Positions 23,194 to 34,789 of a DNA stretch of 64,000 nt are shown piece by piece. Within the stretch, counting starts at the first letter, position 1. Each line of letters begins with the position of its first letter. This DNA comes from Allodiplogaster sudhausi (Eukaryota > Nematoda > Chromadorea > Rhabditida > Diplogasteridae), in the NCBI GenBank assembly GCA_945643635.1, contig CALZFC010000248.1, positions 4,126,001 to 4,190,000 on the forward strand, written 5' to 3'. The position numbers and the translations under genes are program-made. The notes below the pieces were generated by a model. That model worked only from the letters and a program-made list of their open reading frames with translations, was not told the DNA's origin and made no database searches.

Positions 23194-23733
23194 CGGCCCC
23201 ATGCTGTGCGACTTCTGGCCGACCTTCGGCGACAACAGATTGAAGGTAATGGAAGCCTCGCAGCTCCAGTGCGGACTCTGGTCGGCCTCGTTGCAGAAGA
23301 TGTAGACGCCAAACTGCTTGATGTTAGAGGTGTCCTTTGAGCACTCCGCCTGCACTTTCAAACTCCTGCAAAAAATATATAGATTATTAATAGTTTGAAC
23401 ACAATTCGAACTAACTATCTTCAACTTTTTGTGTTGGAAAACCGCTGACGACCAAATATCTCTTCATAAATTGACACATGAAAAGGCAAACAAACCACGG
23501 CATATTCGCGATGGAGACTTCCGGCGAATAGACGCTTGTCTTCAGCTCCGCCAGTTTCGACACGTCCAGGCGAATCTTGCCGAGGGCAATAGGATTCTCA
23601 GCTGTTCCTGCAATTTTCTTTTTCGAGAAATGGTAACAACAAATAGTTGAGGCAAACAATCCGGCTTTAAAATGTGGTGAAACCTTGGAAACCATGTAGA
23701 AAATGACAAAAGAAAAATGGGCATACCTGACAT
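23194..23733 (-). pseudogene. 5' remnant of MATH-BTB unit M9 (E1-E3 only)
   Basis: E1 23733-23727, E2 23607-23496 and E3 23365-23194 are open, in phase and end with a good donor, encoding the first two-thirds of a MATH domain (IALGKIRLDVSKLAEL, QSPHWSCEAS). E4-E8 are absent and the sequence runs into an unrelated junction near 23125-23160. E1 carries a short 5' leader (GTCGGAACAATC side) missing 14 bases relative to other units. Confidence 0.8.
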
Positions 23734-23758
23734 ACGTCTGGAGATTAGTCGGAACAAT

Positions 23759-24304
23759 CTAGAATGAAACAATTACGTGTCAACAAGATAAACTACAAAA
23801 AATATTACGATTTCTGACATATCAACTTACTATACATTAAGAATTATACTTTGGCGGAAATATTGTTCGGCAGGAAAGATACCAACTGATAAATACGGGC
23901 CCACGACAGGCATACGGTAGATATTCACAGAATTTAACCCATCACTTCACATCGTCTAAATATGAGGAAATATTTTATAGAAGATAAACTTGTAATTTGA
24001 AAGAGCCAATGAAAAGATTAAGCCAAAAATAACGTTGGAAAAATCAACTGCTAGGTAAGTTATATCAGAATATACAATCCACAATGGATACGCAATTATA
24101 TAAGCATAGAAAAAGAAGATCATAATCCAGCAATCATGGAAGAAGCGAGAAGAAAGGGAAAGAGAATAAAGTGGACCGTGGAACAAAATGATAGAAAGAA
24201 ATAAACAGACGTGCAAGCTAAAAAAAAAACGCTGGGATACTGCATTAGTAGTATCCCAGCGTTTTTATCCACTCCCATATTCCTTTCCTCGCTGGTCCAC
24301 TTAC
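23759..24304. other. Gap between M9 and the duplicated unknown gene
   Basis: Contains the shared upstream block (about 23820-24060), then A-rich sequence matching about 29190-29640 in the other segmental copy. A perfect 12-bp-arm hairpin CGCTGGGATACT...AGTATCCCAGCG lies at 24230-24261. No coding sequence supported. Confidence 0.5.
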
Positions 24305-24916
24305 TTTCACGGAACACGATCACGATGATCTTCTGCTCCTCCAGTTTCTCCAGAATCGTTCGGGCGTCTCTCCACGGCACAAGAACAGCGAATTCGTCAT
24401 GCGAATGGACCAGAACACTGGAAGCTTGCGAAATTAATAGGGATATATGTCATTTCCTATATGAGACTACAGTATCCCAGTGTACTCCCTGAATTTACCA
24501 TTAGCGATGTGGAGTAGACATCGTGCGGCACCCGGTGGATATTGAAGGTCGATCAATCAGGGAACATCTAAAGAAGGCGCCGAGCGAAGTGGAGGCCCGC
24601 AAGATCGAGGAACATTTATGTCACGAGTAATTATTAGTATCAAGGCAAAAATTATATGGTAACCAATGATAACAACTATTAACAATAATGACAGTTTTGA
24701 CAGTGAAAGTTATTCATTACATTGGGAACGAATACAGAGCAAGTAAGAGGTTACAAATTAAACAAAATTAAGAGAAAAAAAACTTGATGTTTTTTACGAC
24801 AAAAAAGATGAAACATAATAGAGAGGAAAGAAAACAAAAACCTGTACTTTCACGTCGACTTTGACGAGTGGGTTGACCCACAGGCTTCTCAACGAACTCC
24901 TTAGATCTTTCGCCAT
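24305..24916 (-). pseudogene. Unrecognised gene fragment, left copy
   Basis: Two convincing exons. The first has an acceptor-like TTTGTTCCAG, a short leader, ATG at 24916 and donor CAG/GTTTTT (exon 24948-24842), reading MAKDLRSSLRSLWVNPLVKV. The last (24417-24305, donor GAAA/GTAAGT) contains VHSHDEFAVLVPWRDARTI, then LEKLEEQ and IVIVFRE. The same frames are open in the right copy with conservative changes, which supports coding. A middle exon seen in the right copy has lost its acceptor here (TTGTAG to TTGCGG) and contains stops. I do not recognise the protein, and the exon phases do not chain, so the model is incomplete. Confidence 0.45.
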
Positions 24917-25738
24917 CCACAACCCGATGTTGCCGCTTCGTGTTCACTCTGGAACAAAATATATTCTTTTTTTATTAACTCTAGGAGTAATGGTGAAGAA
25001 GAATAAAAACATTCTTTCATAAAAAGATATTTTTCATATTCTTATAAAAATATATTTAATATTGCTACTAGAAACTTAAAAAAAATAATCTGTATCCTTG
25101 GTAGAAAAAAGGATCGAATGAATGTTGCATTCAAAATTGCTGGGCAGAACTAAATTAGCCAAATTCTTCAATTCCTTCTAAAAAAAAATTCTCTTGCTAG
25201 CTCAAAATAAGAAGTTCATTTATACAAATTACTAGACGGAAAATTACCAGAACAGAATGCTATTATAAAACCCTGAATTTCATAACATCGTAAAGCAGAA
25301 AATACATTAATAGACCATAAACAAATGATCCTAACAAATCACGGCGCCATCTAGACAAAATGCGCTAAACAGGTGATCATTAAATGCATCATGTATCTCA
25401 AGGAAAAGGGGTTGTAGTAGGATCGAAACTAGCTACGAGAACCGAAAACTTTTGCGGTAATTGTAGTGCTCTGACAATGAGCCTGTTTATTTATGAAAGT
25501 AAAGAAACGCACTAAAATTACAGAGCAAGATCCTCACCGAACACTGTTTTTCGGTGCTGTTGCTGGTGAGTTTTATGTTGTTGCTGGATGAAAAGTTGTA
25601 AATCTCAGAAAAGTCACTGGAAATTTTTAGTTTTGCCTTCAATTTGCTAGCTGCTTAGAGGTGCTTTTGCATTATTTATGATGTTCAACTTTGTTATTGC
25701 GATTCGTTAGGCCAATCTACTTTGCAGTTTGGTTCGAC

Positions 25739-26117
25739 ATGGCCTCCAACAGTCGCAGCTCCAAGCAAGGTAAGCGAATTGTTTTCTTTTTCCCAGTTTC
25801 GGCGAATCTTCAAGTTCAGTAGCTTTTTCTTTAGTCTTTTGTTTATACAATTCGGTTATTTAATCAGTTATTGTCATGTCTAAATGTCTAGAGCTGTTAA
25901 TGTGCTTGTGCCTGCTAAAGAATGAGCATTCAACTATCTTTATTCTTATTGCTAGTTAGAGAATTCATTTGAGAATACACTTGCAGAATCCGATTCTAAC
26001 GATTTGTTTGTCTGCAGTTGTCGTTGCTGGTGGGACCATTCGACTTGATGTCGAAAGGCTGGCCGATCTGGAGTGGGAGGCACGGTCGAAATTTTATGCG
26101 ATCGCCGGCCTTACTTG
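25739..26117 (+). pseudogene. 5' fragment of MATH-BTB gene P0 (E1-E2)
   Basis: E1 25739-25769 (MASNSRSSKQ) and E2 26018-26117 (VVVAGGTIRLDVERLADLEW) are identical in coding sequence to the first two exons of P0 at 32277-32655, with the same intron. The copy stops about 12 bases after the E2 donor and is fused to the upstream flank of a minus-strand unit (GTCGGAACGATCTGG at about 26155). No MATH continuation follows, so any transcript would be truncated. It comes from the segmental duplication. Confidence 0.9.
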
Positions 26118-26132
26118 GTATGATTGTGTGTA

Positions 26133-26655
26133 GGTTATGTGTAGGAAGGTTAGGTCGGAACGATCTGGAAAGAAACAAAAAGGAATGAGCAACAGCAACT
26201 ATCAGAAGCAAATGCCATTTCTCATATTTCAGCTTACCCATTGAACACGAAATTTTGGCGTAAATACTAAAGGTCGGCGACAAGAATATTAATAAATAAA
26301 GGCCCACGACAGGCATACGGTAGATACTCACCGAATTCACCCAATCACGTAACATCCTCTAAGTATGGCGACAAAATTTATCGAATTCAAAGTTGCTAAT
26401 TCGAGCGAGTCAAGATAGAGCTTCTAAGGTCACACAAAGGGCACACACTGTAAAATGAGCAACATTCTTCAATATAAGGCAGTAAATAAGAAAAAAAAAA
26501 CACTTGGTGGATACGGATCTCCACGTAATATGAACAGGTTAACTAATCAATAAATGAAAAGGAGAAAGTGAGAGAGAAAGAGAACAATAAGAAAAGGTAG
26601 GGGAAATGCCCTGGTACGGTGGGGGAGGAGTTTGGGTGGAGGAGGTGAGCAAGGC
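26133..26655 (-). promoter_or_regulatory. Orphan MATH-BTB upstream module
   Basis: Begins with a remnant of an E1 leader (about 26145-26170), followed by the shared intergenic block (about 26220-26540), with no gene body to the left. The body was replaced by the duplicated P0 fragment. Confidence 0.5.
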
Positions 26656-29086
26656 TCAACTCATGGTCAGCTCGAGAATTCTCTCGCCGAGGGCCGCCTT
26701 TGTCTTGTCCGAGAGGTCGTCGTACTCCTTCTTGGCCTTGAGCACGTTGACGTCGTCAATCGATTTGAGCGCGTTGAAGCAGACGGACTGGAAATAGTAT
26801 ACATAATATTAGCATATCAGAAGTCTTAATCCGCTTCGGAATGAAATAAATAAGCCTTGTGAACGAAATTTTTAATAATAAAAGGACTTTTTGCGTATTG
26901 GAATCTGACATTTAAAAATTGGGCCCAAAATTCAAGAGATCGACAATTGAAGAGATGCCGGGCCGAGATTTTGAGTGCATCTCTGTTCATTGGTCTGCAG
27001 CTTTTCCTGCCACATGTTTCAAAAGGAAGTATTCACCTGAAGGCTGGCCAGTCTGTACTGGTCAGACCAGAGCAGCTTCTTGGCCAGCGGAATCTCCTCG
27101 CTGTCCGGCCCTCGCAGGAACTCCTCGCACGAATGCAGCACGACTTGCATACTGAAGCGGTCGGCCAAGCGAAGAAGACCATCGACCGTAGCGACTGACA
27201 ATGAGAGATCATTTTAACGCTAATGGATAATTTAAAAAAAACAATTCGTATGGAAAGTTTTTAATATTTTTTTGTATTTTAATGCTACATCAAGTTCAAA
27301 TGAAATAGACTTCTATACTCCTCATTCTTGGACTTACACAATGATTTTTTTACCTCTTTCATACTGACACTCAATTATTGGTAATCGAACTATAGATGAA
27401 AAGAAAGAACCTGTGACTGGTTTGCGAGACGGGAGGATGACGTGAAGAAGTTCCACGAACTCGTCGTACTTGACGTCCGGAAGTGGAATTTCTTTCTTTG
27501 ACTTCTCCGCAAAATCCGAGAATAACATTGAGTCGAAGACGGGCGAGTGGTAAGCGAGGTACTGAAACAATGCAATTTTCATTTATATACTTTTGAGAAG
27601 TAGAGGATCTGACGAAAGATGCTGTTTTCATTCAATTTTTTTTCATTAACTTTAATTTATACTTTTTTCTAGGATAAACGAGTATGAAAACAACCTTTTC
27701 ATTCAAATTTATAATTAGTTCATAATCAATATGAAGTCTTTAGGTAATTAAAGGCTTGACATGTCAAAAAATAGGCTGCCGTGGCAAATGGTAAAATTAG
27801 ATCGCAATAAAGATATAAGATACCATCTTGCCGACATGAACTGGCTTCTTCTCCACGATGAGAGCGACGTCGGTGAGATTCGCATGAGGGGCCGAGAAGT
27901 CGCAGAGAGTCGACACACTGAGCAGGCAAAGAATTTCTATAGAAAATAGAGAACATCAAATTGTGACCTTTTCAAATAATTTAGTCTACAAATTAGTTTA
28001 TTTGAAAGTGAAAAAGTTACCATATGTCCAGTGTTTAAAAAGAAAACATATCACAAGCGATAATTGCAAAAAAAGAAACAATTTTAATCGAAAGACAAAA
28101 ACTTTATAAGTTTACATACGGCAAGCCGAGAACTTTTGTGACGGTGATAATCGCCTCGAACACGGCGCCGCCGTCCTCTTTGCGGATGTAGCCATTCTGA
28201 GGGTCCAGCACCTTGTCACGATTGATGAACGACGGATATCCATCGAAATCGTCATTTGTGCAGAAGGTGTGAACAAACTGAAGAGATGTATTTTACATAA
28301 ATACGATTTGCACTTACTCGCTTTTAAATTCTATTCGAGACCATGGCTTTATTAGTTCTCTAGAAGCATATCTCCGAAAAGTGCACAACTATTTACAGCT
28401 AATCCGTGAGCATCTGATGGTTTGGTTTGCCTGTTTATGGCCAGAGGGTAGCAATGTATGTACTGTAAAATAGAAATTGCACTGATTTTGTACGCATAGC
28501 AAATAACCAAGTATGGAGAGTCACTGTTCAGTACTACACTAACCGGACCGCAGCTGTATGACTTCTGGCCGACCTTCTGCGAGAGCAGCTTGAAGATTAC
28601 GGAAGCATCGCAGCTCCAGTGCGGACTTAGGTCCGCCTCATTACAGTTGACGTAGACAGAAATCGAGGTGCCTATTTTTTCCACTTCCAAGCTCCTGCAA
28701 GATTATTTAAATAGTCCTAACAGCACTATTTAACGTATAACATTTGAAAGAATTATCTCCAACTTTTTGTCCTCGAAAATCGCAGCTATGCAAATCTCTT
28801 TATAATTTGACATATGAAAAGGCAAACATGCCACGGCATGTTGGCGATGTAGACAAACGGCGACTCGACGAACTTCAGCTCGGCCAGTTTCGGCACGTCC
28901 AGGCGAATCTTGCCGACCGCAATTGGATTAGCATCTTTTCCTGCAATTTTGTGATGATATTGTCGAAGATTTTCGAGAAATGGTAATAATAAAATATTTA
29001 AGGCAAACAATCAGGCTTCAAAAGGTGGTGAAAAATTCAAGATCATGTAGAAAATGACATAAGAAAAAAATGGGCATACCAGACAT
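26656..29086 (-). CDS. MATH-BTB protein M10, open (319 aa) with a GC donor
   Basis: E1 29086-29080, E2 28940-28832, E3 28694-28544, E4 28277-28120, E5 27917-27824, E6 27561-27411, E7 27194-27037, E8 26787-26656; 960 coding bases, in frame throughout. The E2 donor is GC (CGTG/GCATGT) where paralogues have GT. GC-AG introns are usable, so this may be tolerated. E2 lacks one codon and E3 seven codons, both in frame, which shortens a MATH loop. BTB reads LTDVALIVEKKPVHVGK, then YLAYHSPVFDSMLFSDF, then VDGLLRLADRFSMQVVLHSC. The tail is two residues longer than usual (RILELTMS). Reading frames kept despite three size changes suggest selection for function. Confidence 0.8.
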
Positions 29087-29121
29087 GCCGCTATAGACGC
29101 TGGAGGTTAAGTCGGAACAAC

Positions 29122-30068
29122 CTAGAATGAAACAATTAGGGGTCAACAAAAGCAAATACGAGCAAAAAATTATTTCGATTTCTGAAATATCAGCTTACTA
29201 ACTAAATTTGAAAATTAAATTCTGGGGGAAATATTAGTTCGGCAAGAAAGATACCAATTGATAAATATACGGCCGGCATACGGTAGATATTCACCGAATT
29301 ACACCAATCACTTCGCATCGTCTAAATATGGGAAAACATTTATCAAGAAGAAACTTGAAATTCGAACCAGCCAATTAAACCAACAAAAAAAACTTTGGAA
29401 AAGTAATAAATATTTGGACTGCTTGGTACAGAATATCAGAATATAAAATGGTCTACAATGCAAATGCGAAATTATTCTGGAATAGAATAAGAGGATCACA
29501 ATCGAGCAATTATGGAAGAAATGAAAAAAGGGGAAGTTGGGAAAAGAAAAAAAATTAAAGTGTAATGTGGAACAAAGTGGCAGAAAAAATTAATCGATGT
29601 GCAACCTATATGCTTGGATACTGTAGATATGTAGCCTAGGAAAGGAAAGAAGAGGGCCATGTGGAATTAGCAGGGCGCCAGTGAGCAGGAGGCATTCGGG
29701 CAGAGGAGCGAAAGCGCGATCCGTGAATGGTTTCGGTCTCCACTTCATTCGGGCCTGAAGGTGAGAAGGCAAGCATAGACAAACCAATGAAGGAAATAAC
29801 TTTACTATAACAAAAAATTATGTATTACAGATTGTACATTAAAAATTTTTTATTTTCCTTATTAAAGTTCCTTTTTCATATTAAGAAGTTTGGGCACAAT
29901 ATTGTAGAATAAATAAAGGTTAAGAATGTCTACTATTAAATAAAACAATGCCCTCGGTAACGTATGCGAATGACATTTTAAAGGTATTGTCTATCCCCAG
30001 GTCTATCCCTTCTATTGCCGATCCTCAAACATCCGCTCCCACATTCCTTTCCTCGCTGCTCCACTTAC
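29122..30068. other. Gap between M10 and right-copy unknown gene
   Basis: The shared upstream block is at about 29190-29480. The remainder is A-rich and matches 23820-24240, with diverged sequence at 29620-30030 (AGCAGGGCGCCAGTGAGC). No supported gene. Confidence 0.45.
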
Positions 30069-30666
30069 TTTCACGGAACACAATCACGATCTTCTGATTC
30101 TCCAGTTTCTCCAGAATCGTCCGGGCGTCTCTCCACGGCACAAGAACAGCGAATTCGTCATGCGAATGGACCAGAACACTGGAAGCTTCCGAAATTTATA
30201 GGGATATATGTCATTTCCTATACGAGACTACAGTATCCCAGTGTACTCCCTGAATTTACCATTAGCGATGTGGAGTAGACATCGTGCGGCACCCGGTGGA
30301 TATTGAAGGTCGATCCATCCGTGAACATTGTAAGAAGGCGCCGTGCAAAGCGGAGGCCTACAAGATCGGGGAACATATATGTCATGAAGTATCAAGGCAA
30401 AAATTATTTGGTTACTAATGATAACAATTATTAACAATAATGACTGTTTTGATGGTGAAAATTATTAAATAAATTGGGAACAAATACAGAGCAAGTAAGA
30501 GGTTGCGAATTAAACAAAATTAAGGAAAAAAACTTGATACTTTTTACGACTAAAAATATGAAAAATAAAGAAGTGGAAAGAAAACAAAAACCTGCACTTT
30601 CACGTCGACTTTGACGAATGGGTTAACCCAATGGCTTCTCAAGGAACTTCTTAGATCTCTCGCCAT
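30069..30666 (-). CDS. Unrecognised gene, right copy (partial model)
   Basis: First exon 30698-30592 has ATG at 30666 (MARDLRSSLRSHWVNPFVKV) after an acceptor-like TTTGTTGCAG. A possible middle exon, 30357-30260, has acceptor TTGTAG and reads TDGSTFNIHRVPHDVYSTS in its best frame. The last exon seen, 30178-30069, is VHSHDEFAVLVPWRDARTI followed by LEKLENQK and IVIVFRE, donor GTAAGT. Compared with the left copy, changes are conservative, and one codon is missing in frame, which argues for past coding constraint. The phases of the three exons do not join without an additional exon or shift, so the model is incomplete. No family recognised. Confidence 0.45.
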
Positions 30667-31098
30667 CCACAATTCGAGGCAGCCGCTTCGCGTTCACTCT
30701 GCAACAAAAATAAATTATTTTTATATTAAGTCTAGGAGAAATGGCGAAGAAGAATAAAAACATTAAGTTAAAAAAAAATATGTTTTTTAAATATTCTAAT
30801 AAAAATATATTTAATGCTGCTACTAGAAACTTAAAAAAATTATCTCTGTCCTTGGTAGAAATAAAGGATCGAATGAATGTTGCATTCAAAATTGCCAGGT
30901 AGAACTAAATTAGCCAAATTCTTCAATTCTTTCTAAAAAAAAAAGAAATTTTCATGGTAGCTCAAAATAAAAAGTTCATTTATACAAATTACTAGACGGA
31001 AAATCACCAGAACAGAATGCTATTATAAAACCCTGAATTTCATAACATCTTAAAGCAGAAAATACATTAATAGACCATAAACAAATGATCCTAACAAA

Positions 31099-31970
31099 TC
31101 ACGGCGCCATCTTCCACGGGGCAGTACGCTTTTTCAGCGATTCGATATGCTTTTATGACGAACAAAGTACGTAAAATAGTTCCAAATGCAGGCAAGAACG
31201 ATATTATATGAAGAATTATCACATTACGCAAAATGTTTATACTAACCGCAATATATTGAAGAAACTTCTCGGCGAGAGTTCTCGCCTTCTTCGTAGACGA
31301 AAAGACGAAGATGCCTGCAGCCCTCAAGACTTCTCTTCGCGACCGCGACCTCAGAGCTCGCTTCATCGGCGTAGTCTCTCCTGAATTTTAGTTTTAATTA
31401 CACTTCATTATCTTAAACTAGAAAAAAAAACACAAAATAAATCCACATATAAAAGCATTAAATAATGCATTAGTCATATCGCACAGAAGAAACCAAATGT
31501 GCAAGAAACAACTTGAATTTGTGAGATTCTTTTAGTTATAATCCTTATTAAAAGGTAAACATTATCTTGCAAGTTAAGAAAGTCCCCTGCTAACCATTGA
31601 CATCTGCGAACAGCTCGCAATTGAGTGCAGAGAAGCGAAGAAAGAGTGGCTCGCCGAAGTCGCCTGGCACCGCGCCAAAAACAGCAGAGAGGAGGACTCC
31701 GTTTGTTGTCACAAGTTTCTGGAAAAAAGATGGACATTTGTTTCTAGTTATTCTCATATTAACAAGAAAGAATATCGCATTTACCAGAAGCAAAATACGA
31801 AAACACGAATGAGAATGGAGAAGAGATTGGCAATCGGAAACAAAATCATAATATACAAGCAACGACGGAGTTTCTCGCAAGCAGAGAAGCAGACAAAATG
31901 CGCTAAACAGGTGATCATTAAATGCATCATGTATCTCAAGGAAAAGGGGTTGTAGTAGGATCGAAACTAG
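31099..31970 (-). CDS. Unrecognised gene, C-terminal four exons
   Basis: Exons 31970-31785 (186 bases, phase 0 at both ends), 31718-31595, 31380-31247 and 31149-31099 (ending WKMAP then TGA) chain in phase with standard GT-AG sites. Visible segments: RETPSLLVYYDFVSDCQSLL, TTNGVLLSAVFGAVPGDFG, EPLFLRFSALNCELFADVN, KRALRSRSRREVLRAAGIFV, KKARTLAEKFLQYIA, HIESLKKRTAPWKMAP. The protein is mixed hydrophobic and basic, and I know no family match. The start is not resolved. A noncoding exon with donor TGTTCG/GTGAGC lies upstream at about 32070, so transcription would run divergently from P0 across a shared region of about 300 bp. In the left segmental copy nearly all of it is deleted. Confidence 0.55.
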
Positions 31971-33465
31971 CTACGAGAACCGAAAACTTTTGCGGTAATT
32001 GTAGTGCTCTGACAATGAGCCTGTTTATTTATGAAAGTAAAGAAACGCACTAAAATTACAGAGCAAGATGCTCACCGAACACTGTTTTTCGGTGCTGTTG
32101 CTGGTGAGTTTTATGTTGTTGCTGGATGAAAAGTTGTAAATCTCAGAAAAGTCACTGGAAATTTTTAGTTTTGCCTTCAATTTGCTAGCTGCTTAGAGGT
32201 GCTTTTGCATTATTTATGATGTTCAACTTTGTTATTGCGATTCGTTAGGCCAATCTACTTTGCAGTTTGGTTCGACATGGCCTCCAACAGTCGCAGCTCC
32301 AAGCAAGGTAAGCGAATTGTTTTCTTTTTCCCAGTTTCGGCGAATCTTCAAGTTCAGTAGCTTTTTCTTTAGTCTTTTGTTTATACAATTCGGTTATTTA
32401 ATCAGTTATTGTCATGTCTAAATGTCTAGAGCTGTTAATGTGCTTGTGCCTGCTAAAGAATGAGCATTCAACTATCTTTATTCTTATTGCTAGTTAGAGA
32501 ATTCATTTGAGAATACACTTGCAGAATCCGATTCTAACGATTTGTTTGTCTGCAGTTGTCGTTGCTGGTGGGACCATTCGACTTGATGTCGAAAGGCTGG
32601 CCGATCTGGAGTGGGAGGCACGGTCGAAATTTTATGCGATCGCCGGCCTTACTTGGTATGATTGTGTGTTTTTCGTAGAAGAAAGCGAGTTATAGATGAG
32701 ACCGTGATATTTATTTTGAAAGCTCTCAGATGTATGGCATTGTCTTTCACTAATATTGGACTATCTACTTGGGTGCTTTACCTGTTTGGAGGGGGCATAA
32801 TTTTTTCCATGTTTCTCGAACTCATTTTCTTATTTTCCACAGATCCTAAAACAAGACAAACTGGGAATACTTTTGCGCGGAATATGCTATTCTGCAGTGA
32901 ATTGGCTTATATTCTGCGATATATGATCATTTATTGCGAAATCTTGCCCAAAAATGGTTAAATTACGTCAAAAATGCGTATTTGCACAGAAATGTTGGCA
33001 AAAATAGCTAAATCTACTTGAAATTAGCAAGAAAATTCCATCTGTGTTTGCCTGTTATTCTAGAATTTTTCTCTTGCTGTTTTTCCAGTCGTATCAGAGT
33101 CGATAGCAAAACCTGTCGTTGAATTAAGTCCACATTGTCATCTGATAGAGCAAATTTGTAGGCACATTGAGGCCGGGCTTATCTATTCGCATCCTGACCA
33201 TGAGATGTCGGACGTTTATGTCTACGTCCACTGCAACTCGGAGAGGAAGGGCTGGAGTTGCGAGGCTGACATCAACTGCACTCTGACCAAGGATAGTGGA
33301 GAGCAGCTGAACAGCGTCATGGTGAGGTTACGGGTGTGAGAGAGTGGGGAACTAGAGAGGAGAGAGGGTGACTGACCATGAGAGAGGGAGAGACTCTTGA
33401 CAGAGAGATATCAGAAACCCAATTAGACAGAGAAAGAGAGGCTGAAGGAGGGAGACTGAAAGTGA

Positions 33466-33486
33466 GAGAGAGAGAGAGAGAGAACA
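33466..33486. repeat. (GA)n tract
   Basis: Short GAGA run in the E3-E4 intron of P0. Confidence 0.85.
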
Positions 33487-34567
33487 CAAGCGAAGTAGAA
33501 GTAGAGTGTTTGTTACTGACATTGAGAGAGAAATAATACAAGCAAATCAGTATTATAGAACTGGCAGATTGTCGCGAATTTGTTAAGGTTACGCGAAAGT
33601 TCGGAGACATGCCTGATCACAAACTGGCACTCCATTTGTGGGAAGACATCCTCCATCCTGAGAACTCGCCCTTTCTTCTCGAGAATGACAGAGTCGTCAT
33701 CGAGGCAACTGTAACAGTCAAGAACGTTGTGGGCGTACAGTATGTTTCTGTTTTTTCTACTTACTTTCAAAATTCCATAAGAAGTATTTTGCATTATTCT
33801 AGATGCTTGCAGAAAAAATATTTTGAATAGTTTGCTAATAATTCCACTGCCATTATTTTAATTTAATATATAAATAAAGAAGAAAGAAGTGAGGTCTTGC
33901 TTTCTTTGATATGTAGTTCAATTACTAGGTTTAATTAATATTAAATAATTTACAGGTTTCTATCCCAGTTATTATAAAATAAAACAAATTATTTGAAGGA
34001 TAATTTTGTAATTGTTTTATTTCAATGTTACCATCTGCAACATCTCGCTGTTTGTAGAGAAGTTTCCACGCTTCCCAGAATGCCGCTCCGCTATGACTTC
34101 ACGTTCCCTCAGCCGGACATCGCCACTGTCGCTTTGGTCGCCGGCGAGAAGCGACTCTACGTGAGCACGGAGGTATGGGCTCTTATTTTTATTTATTTAA
34201 TTTCTTTTTTTATTTAACACTTATTATTTCGCTTTTGTCCTCTTATCAACTACTTTTTTCATTTATTTTTTTTGTTATCCTGTATCTTCCTTGCTTTACA
34301 AGCATGTTTTATATTCTTTTTTTAAATTCTGGGATAAAGTAACGATTGAAAATTTAAACGACATTTTTTTTAAATTGAACAACGTTCTCCTCTCAGATAC
34401 TGGGTATCTCCTCGCCCGTCTTCCCGCGATGTTCTTCTCCGACGAAAAGGAAAAGAAGGAGATCCCGCTTCCTGACGTCGACTTTGACGAGTTCCTCGAG
34501 TACCTCTACTTCGTCTACCCGTCCCGTCATCCACTCACAGATGTCACTTATTTCTGTCTTCTCTTTC

Positions 34568-34735
34568 TCTATCTCTCACTCACACACTCTCTCTATCTCT
34601 TTTCCTCTCTTTTTCTCTCTCTCTCTCTCTCTCTTTTTCTCTCTCTCTCTTTTTCTCTCTCTCTCTCTCTTTTTCTCTCTCTCTCTCTCTTTTTCTCTCT
34701 CTCTCCCTCTCTCTCTCTCTCTCTTTCTGTCGCTC
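34568..34735. repeat. (CT)n/TTTTCTCTCT repeat
   Basis: About 170 bp of CT-rich repeat beginning just after E6 of P0, with a higher-order TTTTTCTCTCTCTCT period. The long Ser/Leu and Arg/Glu reading frames here are repeat artefacts. Confidence 0.95.
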
Positions 34736-34789
34736 ATTCCCTTGCTGTGCCTCTGGAATGCTTTTCATATTAATCAGGAAATTTTATTT

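Larger units (their letters stand above)
24250..26130. repeat. Segmental duplication, left copy
   Basis: Matches about 30030-32669 almost base for base, apart from scattered changes. It lacks 778 bp present in the right copy: CGGCGCCATCT at 25342-25352 joins directly to AGACAAAATGCG, whereas in the right copy 31113-31890 lies between. The copy ends abruptly at about 26130 (GATTGTGTG, then TAGG here, TTTTTCG in the other copy). It carries the unknown minus-strand gene fragment and the first two exons of P0. Confidence 0.9.
30030..32669. repeat. Segmental duplication, right copy
   Basis: The fuller copy of the 24250-26130 segment. It contains 31113-31890, absent from the left copy, which holds most of an unknown minus-strand gene. 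Its right end leads into the complete P0 gene, so this copy is probably ancestral at that side. Confidence 0.9.
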
